A stretch of 19,424 bases of DNA. Source: JAENVT01 sp031412355 (GTDB lineage Bacteria; Actinomycetota; Acidimicrobiia; Acidimicrobiales; Ilumatobacteraceae). Each line of letters begins with the position of its first letter. The stretch's first letter is position 1. The position numbers and the translations under genes are program-made. Below, piece after piece: positions 8,426-15,371 of the stretch. The stretch lies in assembly GCA_031412355.1 (NCBI GenBank), contig JANOCR010000331.1:1-19424 (forward strand). The letters are read 5' to 3'. The notes under the pieces were generated by a model. The model did no database searches. It was not told the origin of the DNA and saw only the letters and a list, made by a program, of their open reading frames with translations.

Positions 8426-8637
8426 TCGTGGTAGTGCCATCGAAACCCGGTAACTGGCCCATGTACGTCGGCGCTTGACAACTAACTGACATTTCGCTCC
8501 GAAAGTGGCCAGCGCGTGCCGATAAGGATATGTGAAACCGCGCCCGAACTACCCGAGCCACCCGGCGATCGACGGGGTACCCTTGACTCGAGGCCGAGGA
8601 GTTCTCGCGTGACGATAGTTGAACAGCGGGGGACGCT

Positions 8638-10470
8638 GTGACGCAGTCACTGACGCGCCACGTGCACCTCCTCGATGCCCCCAAAGGGCCGCTGATCGGC
8701 GATGGACGACTGCACCGGGTGATGCCTTTTGCCGCCACAGCGACTCTCAGCCTGATCATCGCGGTGCCAGCGGCCTCGTGGACCCGTCCTGGCTTCGCTC
8801 TCGCGGGGTCAATCCTCGCCGTGGCGATGATCCCGATCGCCATCCTGTTTCCGTGGGGTCGGGTCAGACGCACGGCACAGCTGGCGCCGCCCTTCCTCTT
8901 CCTCGCTGCCACCGTTCTGCTGGCAACGGCGACCGGGAACGGTATTGAATCGCCCTTCGTCGCCTTGACCGTGCTGCCGTTGATGTGGTTAGCGATCTAC
9001 GAGAACCGCACTGGGGTGCTGTTGGCGGCGGTGCTCACTGCAGCCGGATTGTGGTTCGCAGCGTCGGCCGAGCGCGTTGAATCGCCGGCTCAGAGTGCCG
9101 TGTCGATCGCCGTATTCGTCGTCTGCTGTGCTGGCATGGGAATCACGCTGCACGGACTCGTGTCGGATGCCCGACGACTGACCAGCGCCTTGCGCGATCA
9201 GAAGCTTGCTCTCGAACACGCCGCTGCGATGCTGGACGCTCTTCCCGAACGCGTCAACCGGTACCGGCTGTCGGATCTCGCGGTCATGTACTGCAATGCG
9301 GCATGGGGCGCGCAGTACGACATCGAGCCTGCCGAGGCGGTCGGGCGTTCGTTGAAGGACTTCCTGTCCGACGACGAGATCGAGGGTCTCGATACACAGC
9401 TCGCCCTGCTTGGTCCCGACAACCCCGTACTGGTCGACAACATCCCACGTGCTGTTCCCAACGCTCCCGACCAGTGGTTGGAGTGGATTGACCGATACCT
9501 GATCGGCGCCGATGGACCAGAGATACTCTCGATCGGCCGCGACGTCACTGAGCGCCGCGACGCGGAACTGAAGTTGGCCGAGAGCGAGGCTCGATTGCGG
9601 GATCTCGCCGACAATTCCGCCGATGTCGTCTGGCGCATCGTCTTCGAACCGACTCCTCACTTCGACTACATGAGCCCGTCGATCGAGAACATCCTCGGCT
9701 ATCCACCGTCGTACTTACTCGAAGACTTCGGTCGCATGCTCGAGATCCTCGACGACGATGGCCGAACCGCACTCATCGGCGCGCTGCAAGGCAGGCAGAC
9801 AATCGCGCAGTACGACTTCCACTTCCGTCACGCCAACGGCTCGACTGTTATCGGCGAGACACGCACCACCAGCGTCACCGGAGGATTGCAGGGTGTGAGC
9901 CGCGACGTCACCCAGCTCCGCGAACTGCAGGCGTCCTTGGCAGCTTTGGCCCTGCGCGATCCCCTGACTGGATTGGCGAACCGGCGCCTGTTCAACGAGT
10001 TGCTCGACGCAGATCTGGCGCGCACGCAGCGCGGCGAGCTGCCGCTGGCGGTGGCATTCATCGACCTCGACGACTTCAAAACTGTCAACGACACCCACGG
10101 ACACGACGTCGGGGACCTGGTCCTGTGCGAGACCGCCCGCCGCTTGGTCGCGACGGTCCGCAGCACCGACACTGTTGCCCGCTTCGGTGGCGACGAGTTC
10201 GTGATCGTGTACGAGCCGAACGACGCGGACTCACTCACCCTCGTCGAACGCATTGACCGCGCGCTCTCCGCGCCTGTCAACCTCTCATCGACGATTGTGG
10301 TCAGTTGCGCTGCCAGCATCGGCCTCGCCGAGACCCGAACCGTCGGGTACGACCGCGCCGCGCTGCTGGCTGCCGCCGACGACGCGATGTACGAGATGAA
10401 ACGGGCCCGCCGGACCATTCCGGTCGCTGACGATGCTCGGCCCCGAGTCGCCGCTGCCCTCAGTCCCTGA
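8638..10470 (+). CDS. Membrane PAS-PAS-GGDEF diguanylate cyclase
   Basis: The protein has 610 residues from a GTG start preceded by a G-rich Shine-Dalgarno-like stretch near 8628-8633. About six hydrophobic helices lie within residues 29-173, followed by a short coiled linker. Two PAS domains follow: about 190-305 (ending in IGRDVTERRDAE) and about 315-428 (ending in VSRDVTQLREL). The GGDEF domain (about 432-595) has the DPLTGLANRR entry motif, AFIDLDDFKTVND and an intact GGDEF at 517-521. The RxxD inhibitory site is present (Arg508-Asp511, five residues before GGDEF), so product inhibition by c-di-GMP is expected. No EAL or HD-GYP domain is present. It should make c-di-GMP at the membrane in response to a signal read by the N-terminal domain or PAS domains; the ligand is unknown. 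It lies 212 bp after the PycTM-like gene, with no clear promoter seen between them. Confidence 0.9.
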   Translation: MTQSLTRHVHLLDAPKGPLIGDGRLHRVMPFAATATLSLIIAVPAASWTRPGFALAGSILAVAMIPIAILFPWGRVRRTAQLAPPFLFLAATVLLATATGNGIESPFVALTVLPLMWLAIYENRTGVLLAAVLTAAGLWFAASAERVESPAQSAVSIAVFVVCCAGMGITLHGLVSDARRLTSALRDQKLALEHAAAMLDALPERVNRYRLSDLAVMYCNAAWGAQYDIEPAEAVGRSLKDFLSDDEIEGLDTQLALLGPDNPVLVDNIPRAVPNAPDQWLEWIDRYLIGADGPEILSIGRDVTERRDAELKLAESEARLRDLADNSADVVWRIVFEPTPHFDYMSPSIENILGYPPSYLLEDFGRMLEILDDDGRTALIGALQGRQTIAQYDFHFRHANGSTVIGETRTTSVTGGLQGVSRDVTQLRELQASLAALALRDPLTGLANRRLFNELLDADLARTQRGELPLAVAFIDLDDFKTVNDTHGHDVGDLVLCETARRLVATVRSTDTVARFGGDEFVIVYEPNDADSLTLVERIDRALSAPVNLSSTIVVSCAASIGLAETRTVGYDRAALLAAADDAMYEMKRARRTIPVADDARPRVAAALSP

Positions 10471-10577
10471 TTCGTCGGGTGAGTCCCGCTGAACGATCGT
10501 CGATGAGGAGATGTACAACCCCGCCGCCGAGCCGGCTCTGGCCGCAACGGCCCTATCAGTTCGTTCAACGCTCTGCG

Positions 10578-10615
10578 TCAGCTCATGCAACGACCCGTCG
10601 TTCTAGGAGCTGACA
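10578..10615. terminator. Hairpin between convergent units, candidate bidirectional terminator
   Basis: Outer arms GTCAGCTC (10578-10585) and GAGCTGAC (10608-10615) pair perfectly, and inner arms AACGAC (10590-10595) and GTCGTT (10598-10603) also pair, separated by small internal mismatches. The element lies 3' of both the plus-strand GGDEF gene and the minus-strand tRNA, as expected for a shared terminator. There is no T-tract on either side, so intrinsic termination is uncertain. Confidence 0.45.
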
Positions 10616-10626
10616 CGGAAGTCATC

Positions 10627-10650
10627 GTGGAGACGAGGGTGGAGACGAGG
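10627..10650. repeat. Perfect 12-bp tandem duplication at the tRNA 3' end
   Basis: GTGGAGACGAGG occurs at 10627-10638 and again at 10639-10650. The second copy overlaps the last 11 bases of tRNA-Ala (its 3' acceptor strand and part of the T arm). Strand slippage or a small recombination scar could produce it. Confidence 0.85.
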
Positions 10651-10712
10651 GGAATCGAACCCCTGACATCTACCTTGCAAAGGTAGCGCTCTGCCAACTG
10701 AGCTACGTCCCC
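10640..10712 (-). tRNA. tRNA-Ala (anticodon TGC)
   Basis: Read on the minus strand, the 73-nt gene starts GGGGACG and ends CGTCTCC plus discriminator A. The acceptor stem contains the G3-U70 wobble pair that identifies alanine tRNAs. The D arm (GCTCAGTTGGCAGAGC), the anticodon loop CTTTGCAAG with TGC, and the T arm with GGTTCGATTCC are all normal. CCA is not encoded. Alanine GCA codons, and probably other GCN codons, are its targets. Confidence 0.97.
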
Positions 10713-10725
10713 GAAGGGAGTCCTC

Positions 10726-10731
10726 AGGATA
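10726..10731 (-). promoter_or_regulatory. Candidate -10 element of tRNA-Ala
   Basis: On the minus strand TATCCT ends 13 bp before the first base of the mature tRNA, placing transcription start about 6-7 nt upstream of it. The -35 region is not convincing. Confidence 0.4.
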
Positions 10732-10806
10732 GCGCCGGGCTTCAGCGATTTGCCCGTCGAATCGGGCGCGTGCGGGTTCTGCGCCGACGCACCATGGGGC
10801 GATCTC

Positions 10807-10812
10807 TAGGCT
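10807..10812 (+). promoter_or_regulatory. -10 element of a leaderless promoter for the flavin monooxygenase
   Basis: TAGGCT is followed by exactly six bases and then the ATG at 10819. No Shine-Dalgarno sequence precedes the start. The same TANNNT-N6-start geometry recurs at three other genes in this window. Confidence 0.5.
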
Positions 10813-10818
10813 GGCCCG

Positions 10819-12111
10819 ATGCGGTCACCTAGCCTTCGGTTCGGCACCTTTCTTGCACCACACCACCCACTAGGAGAGAACCCGACGTTGCAGTTCCAGA
10901 GCGACCTCGAGTTCGCTGCGCACCTCGACCACCTCGGGTTCGACGAGTTCTGGTGCGGCGAGCACCACAGCAGCGGGTGGGAGATGATCGCATCGCCGGA
11001 GATGTTCCTGGCGGCGGCCGGCCAGGTCACACACACGATCAAGCTCGGCACCGGCGTGGTGTCGCTGCCCTACCATCACCCCTTCAACGTCGCCCAACGG
11101 ATGGTGCAACTCGACCACATGACCAAGGGTCGGGCGATGTTCGGCAGCGGGCCCGGAGCATTGCCCAGCGACGCCCGCACGATGGGAATCAGCCCCATGC
11201 TGCTGCGCGACCGGCAGGACGAAGCCATGGGTGTGATCATCCGCCTGCTGAACGGCGACGAGCGGTTCAGCTACGACAGCGACTGGTTCACGCTGCACGA
11301 GGCGGCGCTGCAGATCCTGCCCATTCAGGAGCGCATGCCGATGGCCACTGCCTCGAGTATCAGCCCCAGCGGCATGCAGTTGGCGGGCAAGTACGGCATC
11401 GGTGTGCTGTCGATCGCGTCGACCAGCGTCGAAGGACTGCAGGCATTGCCCACGCAGTGGGGATTCGCCGAAGAGGCTGCCGCGTCACACGGCACCACGG
11501 TCGACCGCGCCGACTGGCGGGTGCTGATGAGTTGGCACATCGCCGAGACCAAGGAGCAGGCTCGACGCGAGGCGGTGCACGGCCTGCATCGCTGGCACAA
11601 CGATTACAACGTGCGTGTGCTCGGTCGCCCGGGCGCGACGCACGTCGCGGACCCGTGGGATCTGCTCGACCAGGTGGCCGAAAGCGGTGCAGAAGGCGGC
11701 GGTGCGGCCGTGATAGGTACGCCCGACGACCTGGTCGCGGCGATCACCAACCTGCAGAAGGTCACGGGAGGGTTCGGCGTCGTGCTCGGCTTCGCCCACG
11801 ACTGGGCCAATCGCGACAACGCCCAACGCTCGTGGGACCTGGTCGCCCGATACGTGATCCCCGCCCTCAACGGTTCGGTGCAGCCAATGCAGGCATCGGC
11901 CGACTATGTCGAGGCCAACAAGGCCGAGTTGATCGGTGGCGCATCCGCAGCGGTCATGAGCAAGATCCTGGCTCACGAGGGAGCCGCCGCGGCGATGGCC
12001 ACGACCATGGCTCAGATGGCCGAGCGTGCCGCAGCGCGCACGGCCAAAGACGAGGGAGCCGACAACGACCCGGCGTTTCGTCCAGGCGCCGGTCTACCGA
12101 ATCAGTCTTAG
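10819..12111 (+). CDS. Luciferase-like flavin-dependent monooxygenase
   Basis: The protein has 430 residues. The N-terminus FGTFLAPHHP and the following FWCGEHHSSGWEMIASPE segment (EHH at 48-50) are typical of the bacterial luciferase/alkanesulfonate monooxygenase superfamily, and closest by eye to the limonene 1,2-monooxygenase-like subgroup. Further family features are KLGTGVVSLPYHHPFNVAQRMVQLDHMTKGR, an FGSGPGALPSDA loop, and the late IGTPDDLVAAI and GFGVVLGFAHDWA segments. These enzymes use FMNH2 (some use F420H2) and usually oxygen; which cofactor is used here cannot be told. The Ala-rich helical tail of about 60 residues after the barrel is longer than in many relatives. The start appears leaderless, with no Shine-Dalgarno sequence. 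The gene ends 10 bp before the convergent zinc-ribbon gene. Confidence 0.88.
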   Translation: MRSPSLRFGTFLAPHHPLGENPTLQFQSDLEFAAHLDHLGFDEFWCGEHHSSGWEMIASPEMFLAAAGQVTHTIKLGTGVVSLPYHHPFNVAQRMVQLDHMTKGRAMFGSGPGALPSDARTMGISPMLLRDRQDEAMGVIIRLLNGDERFSYDSDWFTLHEAALQILPIQERMPMATASSISPSGMQLAGKYGIGVLSIASTSVEGLQALPTQWGFAEEAAASHGTTVDRADWRVLMSWHIAETKEQARREAVHGLHRWHNDYNVRVLGRPGATHVADPWDLLDQVAESGAEGGGAAVIGTPDDLVAAITNLQKVTGGFGVVLGFAHDWANRDNAQRSWDLVARYVIPALNGSVQPMQASADYVEANKAELIGGASAAVMSKILAHEGAAAAMATTMAQMAERAAARTAKDEGADNDPAFRPGAGLPNQS

Positions 12112-12121
12112 TCGTTGCGCC

Positions 12122-12310
12122 TCAGTCGTCCTTCAACGCCACTGCGTTCGGTGTGACGTTCATCTTCGGTTCGTACTCAGCGACCTCGACCACTCGGCCT
12201 TCTCCGAGATACTTGGCGCGCAGCTCGGTGCGGCACGACTGGCACGGACCGTAGAAACGCTCGTCGGCGGTGGCGCCGCATCGAGGGCAAACGATCGTGT
12301 CGGTGGCCAT
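12122..12310 (-). CDS. Small zinc-ribbon protein
   Basis: The protein has 62 residues with two CxxC knuckles (CPRC near residues 8-11 and CQSC near 28-31), a classic zinc-ribbon pattern, and a tail without further motifs. Its ATG shares one base with the stop of the upstream amidohydrolase (TGATG), which indicates translational coupling; a GTG one codon earlier is an alternative start. The coupling suggests that it works with the amidohydrolase or is made in stoichiometric amounts, but no function is recognisable. A metal-binding or protein-contact role is inference only. Confidence 0.75.
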   Translation of the reverse strand: MATDTIVCPRCGATADERFYGPCQSCRTELRAKYLGEGRVVEVAEYEPKMNVTPNAVALKDD

Positions 12311-14040
12311 CACCTTGCGGCTGAGTTCTTCAGCATCGCCCCGGCAAACGCGCCTGTGTGCTGCCCGTGATCCATGAACACCTGCCCGTTGACCAGGGTG
12401 TAGTCGTAGCCAGCCGCGCCCTGCACGTAGCGGCCCGCGCCGTGAGGGAAGTCGTAGACGTACGACGGCGCAGGGAGTTCGAGCGCCTCGAGGTCGATCA
12501 CGTTCACGTCGGCGAAACTACCCGTTGACAGTCGACCGCGCCCGGCTAATCCGAACAGATCCGCAGTGTCGCTGGTCAGGCGGCGAACGCCTTCCTCAAG
12601 GCTCCATCGTTGGCGCTCGCGGATCCAGTACGACAGCAGGAACGTCGGTTGGCTGGCGTCGAGAATCTGACCAACGTGGGCACCGGCGTCTGCCAACCCG
12701 AGCGTGACGAGCTTCTCATCCAGCATGTGCTCGACTGCCGACATCTGCTGATTGAGAAACGGGAAGCTGCAGACCAGGGTGCCATCGCTCTCGAGCTGCA
12801 ACTCGATGTAGGCCGCAGCCGCGCATATGCCGCGCTGGTGGGCGATGGCGGCGAGCGATGTCGACGGATCGAGGTCGTAGCGGGCACCGCGACGCGCAGA
12901 CCCGTCGAGTTCGTTGACAACGAACACCTGGGCCAGGTCGACGCCCGGCGGCGTTGCGTCGGCGGCCTCGATCAGCCTCGTGCGTATTGTTGGGTCGCGC
13001 AGCGCGACCAGCTTCTGGCCATTTCGCATCTCTTTCAGGTCGCGCCAACACGCAGCGCGATCGAAGGGGCTCCGCGTGTCGAGACTGAACAGCACGCCGA
13101 CACTGCGGGCCGTGGTCTGCGGCCGCACGTTGGCCCCGCTGAGGTTCTCGTGCTTGGCGAGCTCGATGACCTGGGCGTACAGGTTGGGGCGGCTGTCGTG
13201 CTGCAGCAGTCCGAAGCTGACGGGTCGACCGCTGCGGCGGCTGACCTCGCCCATCCAGGCCATCTCGGCGCGGGTGCCCGGGATGTCGGCGTCGTCGCGC
13301 TCGCCCTCGCCGATGCGGCTGGCGCTCTCGAAAACGCCGGCACCGTGACGGCCGAGCACATCAGCGAACTCGAAGAGCTCGGCGGCCTCGGCATACGTAC
13401 CCGGCACCGGTCTGCCGTCGGGCACCTTGTGCAGGAACGTGCGACTGGTGCTGAAGCCCAGGGCTCCCCCGCGCATCGCCTCGGCAAGCAGTTCCGTCAT
13501 CGACTTCAGATCGTCCGCTGTCGGTGCGGCCTGCTCGATACCGCGTTCGCCCATCGCGTACTGCCGCAGCGCACAGTGCCCAACCATTCCGCCGACGTTG
13601 AGGCCTTTTGGGAGGCGCCCCATGCTGTCGAGGTATTCGCCATACGTCACCCAGTCCCACGCCAACCCCTCGAGAATTGCCTTCCGAGGAATGTCTTCGA
13701 CGCTCTCCATCATCGCCGCCAAAACCTCGCGGTCCTCGGGCCGGCACGGGGCGAACGTGACGCCGCAGTTGCCCATCACCACGCTGGTGATGCCGTGATA
13801 GCAGCTGCTCGACCCGATCGGGTCCCACGCGAGCTGCGCATCGAGATGCGTGTGGATGTCGACGAAGCCTGGCGTGACTACACGGTCAGTGGCATCGAGC
13901 ACGCGAGCCGCGGTACCGACGATGTTCGGTGCGATGTCGACAATCAGGTCGTTGATGATCGCCACATCGGCCACGCGCGCGGGAGCGCCCGTTCCGTCCA
14001 CCACCGTCCCACCGCGTATCAACACATCGAAGGTACCCAC
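12310..14040 (-). CDS. N-acyl-D-amino-acid deacylase-like amidohydrolase (amidohydrolase_3 type)
   Basis: The protein has 576 residues from the GTG at 14040, which yields the family-typical beginning FDVLIRGGTVVDGTG; an upstream in-frame GTG at 14094 would add 18 unrelated residues. The barrel begins with DIHTHLDAQLAWDP (His63 and His65, metal ligands). A GNCGVTFAP segment follows (Cys92, at the place of the metal-bridging Cys of D-aminoacylase), then LLQHDS (His281) and LADAGAHVGQ (Asp451 candidate catalytic base, His455). The C-terminus returns to a beta-sandwich with GSFADVNVIDLEAL. These features match D-aminoacylase and related deacylases, which cleave N-acyl-D-amino acids or similar amides. 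The true substrate is unknown. The gene is coupled to the following zinc-ribbon gene and lies 159 bp after the aminotransferase on the same strand. Confidence 0.85.
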   Translation of the reverse strand: MGTFDVLIRGGTVVDGTGAPARVADVAIINDLIVDIAPNIVGTAARVLDATDRVVTPGFVDIHTHLDAQLAWDPIGSSSCYHGITSVVMGNCGVTFAPCRPEDREVLAAMMESVEDIPRKAILEGLAWDWVTYGEYLDSMGRLPKGLNVGGMVGHCALRQYAMGERGIEQAAPTADDLKSMTELLAEAMRGGALGFSTSRTFLHKVPDGRPVPGTYAEAAELFEFADVLGRHGAGVFESASRIGEGERDDADIPGTRAEMAWMGEVSRRSGRPVSFGLLQHDSRPNLYAQVIELAKHENLSGANVRPQTTARSVGVLFSLDTRSPFDRAACWRDLKEMRNGQKLVALRDPTIRTRLIEAADATPPGVDLAQVFVVNELDGSARRGARYDLDPSTSLAAIAHQRGICAAAAYIELQLESDGTLVCSFPFLNQQMSAVEHMLDEKLVTLGLADAGAHVGQILDASQPTFLLSYWIRERQRWSLEEGVRRLTSDTADLFGLAGRGRLSTGSFADVNVIDLEALELPAPSYVYDFPHGAGRYVQGAAGYDYTLVNGQVFMDHGQHTGAFAGAMLKNSAAR

Positions 14041-14066
14041 TCGTTGCCGACCCCCGTCGTTTTGTT

Positions 14067-14090
14067 CGGCTCCTGATAAGCCGGGAGCCG
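14067..14090. promoter_or_regulatory. Inverted repeat upstream of the amidohydrolase start
   Basis: CGGCTCC (14067-14073) and GGAGCCG (14084-14090) form perfect 7-bp arms around a 10-base spacer, 26 bp before the proposed GTG start. It could be an operator, or an RNA hairpin in read-through transcripts from the aminotransferase. In a high-GC genome a chance repeat is also possible. Confidence 0.3.
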
Positions 14091-14199
14091 ACACCGTAAC
14101 CGCGCGGTCACGCTCCAGTCGATGTCTAGAGGGTTGCAGTTCTGTTACACCCAGTGACGCAGCGACCTCTCCTCGCAGCGCCCGCGGGTCGGCCGACGG

Positions 14200-15354
14200 T
14201 CATGTGCTTCGCAGCGCAGTGCCGAGCCGGGCGACACCTTCGGCGATGTCGGCGTCGTCGTAGAACGCGTAGCTCAGCCGCAGGTGGTTGCCCAACGCGC
14301 CCGTCGGTGAGAACTGCGCACCGTGGCGCAGGTCGACGCCGTGCTGCTTGGCCTCGGCGCGCAGCGCTGCACCGTCGACGTTGGGTGGCAATCGCAACCA
14401 CACGAAGTAGCCGCCGGTGGGAACGTCGTACTCCACCCACGGGGGCATGTGCTCTCGGAGGCTGGCGATCATCACCGATGCGCGTCGGGCGAACGTCGCC
14501 CGCAACCACTCGAGATACTCCTTTTGCCAGCCCATGCGCATCATGGCCGTGGCCAGGCTCGACGTGACCGGGTTCAGCCCGCCACCGCTGAGGATCAATC
14601 CCGAGTCCGCCAGCGCGGCCAGCCGGTCGACCGAGCCGTGGATCCAGCCCAGTCGCATTCCTGGGGCGAGGATCTTGCTGAATGTTCCGATCGACAGCAC
14701 CGCGGCATCGTCGACATATGCCGACATCGCCATTGGCATGTCACCGGGTGTGAATCGCAGCAGGTGGTACACCTCGTCGGCGATGATCAGCACGTCGTCC
14801 GCCCGGGCGGCGGCCACGAGGTCGCCTCGGCGCTGCGCCGACATCGTCACCCCGGTCGGATTCTGGAACGCGGGGATCGTGTAGACGAAGGCCACACGCT
14901 TGCGCATCGCGCGGATCGAGGCGATCTCGGCAGTGAGGGCCTCGACGACCAGGCCCTCGCCATCGATGGGCACAGCCCGAATCTCCAACCCGTGATCGCG
15001 AAACATCTGGAACGCCAAGAAGTACGTCGGTTCCTCCACGATCACGACATCGCCTGGCCGGGTCAGCACGGTGCACAACATCTCGAGGGCCTGCGAGTTG
15101 CCGTTCGTCGAGAACAGTTGCTCGGGAGCAACCGGTAGGCCATACGCCTCGGTCAGATACTCGCCCAGGGCAACTCGATGGTGCCCGTCTCCCCATTCGG
15201 CTCCGTACTGCAAGAACTCGGGCGAGTCGTTGAACTGCATCTCGGCGGCACGGCGGATGTAATCGACCGGCAAGATGGCGTTGTTCGGCTGCCCGACCCC
15301 CAGGTCGATCACGCCTTCGGGGACCACCACCTGCTGAAACTGAATCGTTGGCAC
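14200..15354 (-). CDS. PLP-dependent class I/II aminotransferase
   Basis: The protein has 384 residues from a GTG start. Fold type I features are in order: GVGQPN near residue 20, LQYGAEWGDGHHRVALGEYL, FSTNGNSQAL (phosphate-binding), NPTG with Asn165, ADEVY with Asp193 and Tyr196, the Schiff-base Lys227 in SIGTFSKILAPGMRLGW, and the substrate carboxylate-binding Arg359 in LRLSYAF. Spacing and motifs resemble the 2-aminoadipate/MocR-type subgroup, here without a DNA-binding domain. The reaction is transamination of an amino acid that cannot be specified. The start lies six bases after a TANNNT element and has no Shine-Dalgarno sequence, so translation is probably leaderless. It is divergent from the molybdoenzyme gene, with only 17 bp between start codons. 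Confidence 0.9.
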   Translation of the reverse strand: MPTIQFQQVVVPEGVIDLGVGQPNNAILPVDYIRRAAEMQFNDSPEFLQYGAEWGDGHHRVALGEYLTEAYGLPVAPEQLFSTNGNSQALEMLCTVLTRPGDVVIVEEPTYFLAFQMFRDHGLEIRAVPIDGEGLVVEALTAEIASIRAMRKRVAFVYTIPAFQNPTGVTMSAQRRGDLVAAARADDVLIIADEVYHLLRFTPGDMPMAMSAYVDDAAVLSIGTFSKILAPGMRLGWIHGSVDRLAALADSGLILSGGGLNPVTSSLATAMMRMGWQKEYLEWLRATFARRASVMIASLREHMPPWVEYDVPTGGYFVWLRLPPNVDGAALRAEAKQHGVDLRHGAQFSPTGALGNHLRLSYAFYDDADIAEGVARLGTALRST

Positions 15355-15359
15355 GGGTC

Positions 15360-15366
15360 TAACGTA
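15360..15366. promoter_or_regulatory. Overlapping divergent -10 elements serving both flanking genes
   Basis: The plus strand has TAACGT (15360-15365), six bases, then the ATG at 15372. The minus strand has TACGTT (15366-15361), six bases, then the GTG at 15354. Both fit TANNNT and share five base pairs, so RNA polymerase could occupy only one direction at a time. The -35 regions would lie inside the opposite coding sequences. Confidence 0.55.
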
Positions 15367-15371
15367 GGTCC

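Noticed and set aside
8475..8480. TTGACA as a -35 element for the diguanylate cyclase
   Set aside because: No acceptable -10 lies 16-18 bp downstream; the match alone is not enough.
10627..10650. Genomic island boundary at tRNA-Ala
   Set aside because: Only adjacent copies of 12 bp are seen; there is no integrase, no distal copy and no shift in gene style on either side within the window.
10953..12254. 433-codon open frame overlapping the flavin monooxygenase in another frame
   Set aside because: The translation is Arg-rich and low in hydrophobic blocks, typical of a shifted frame over a real high-GC gene.
12610..14076. Long plus-strand open frame (488 codons) opposite the amidohydrolase
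   Set aside because: It is the antisense shadow of a gene with clear metal-site motifs; its protein has no recognisable domain, as is common in high-GC DNA.
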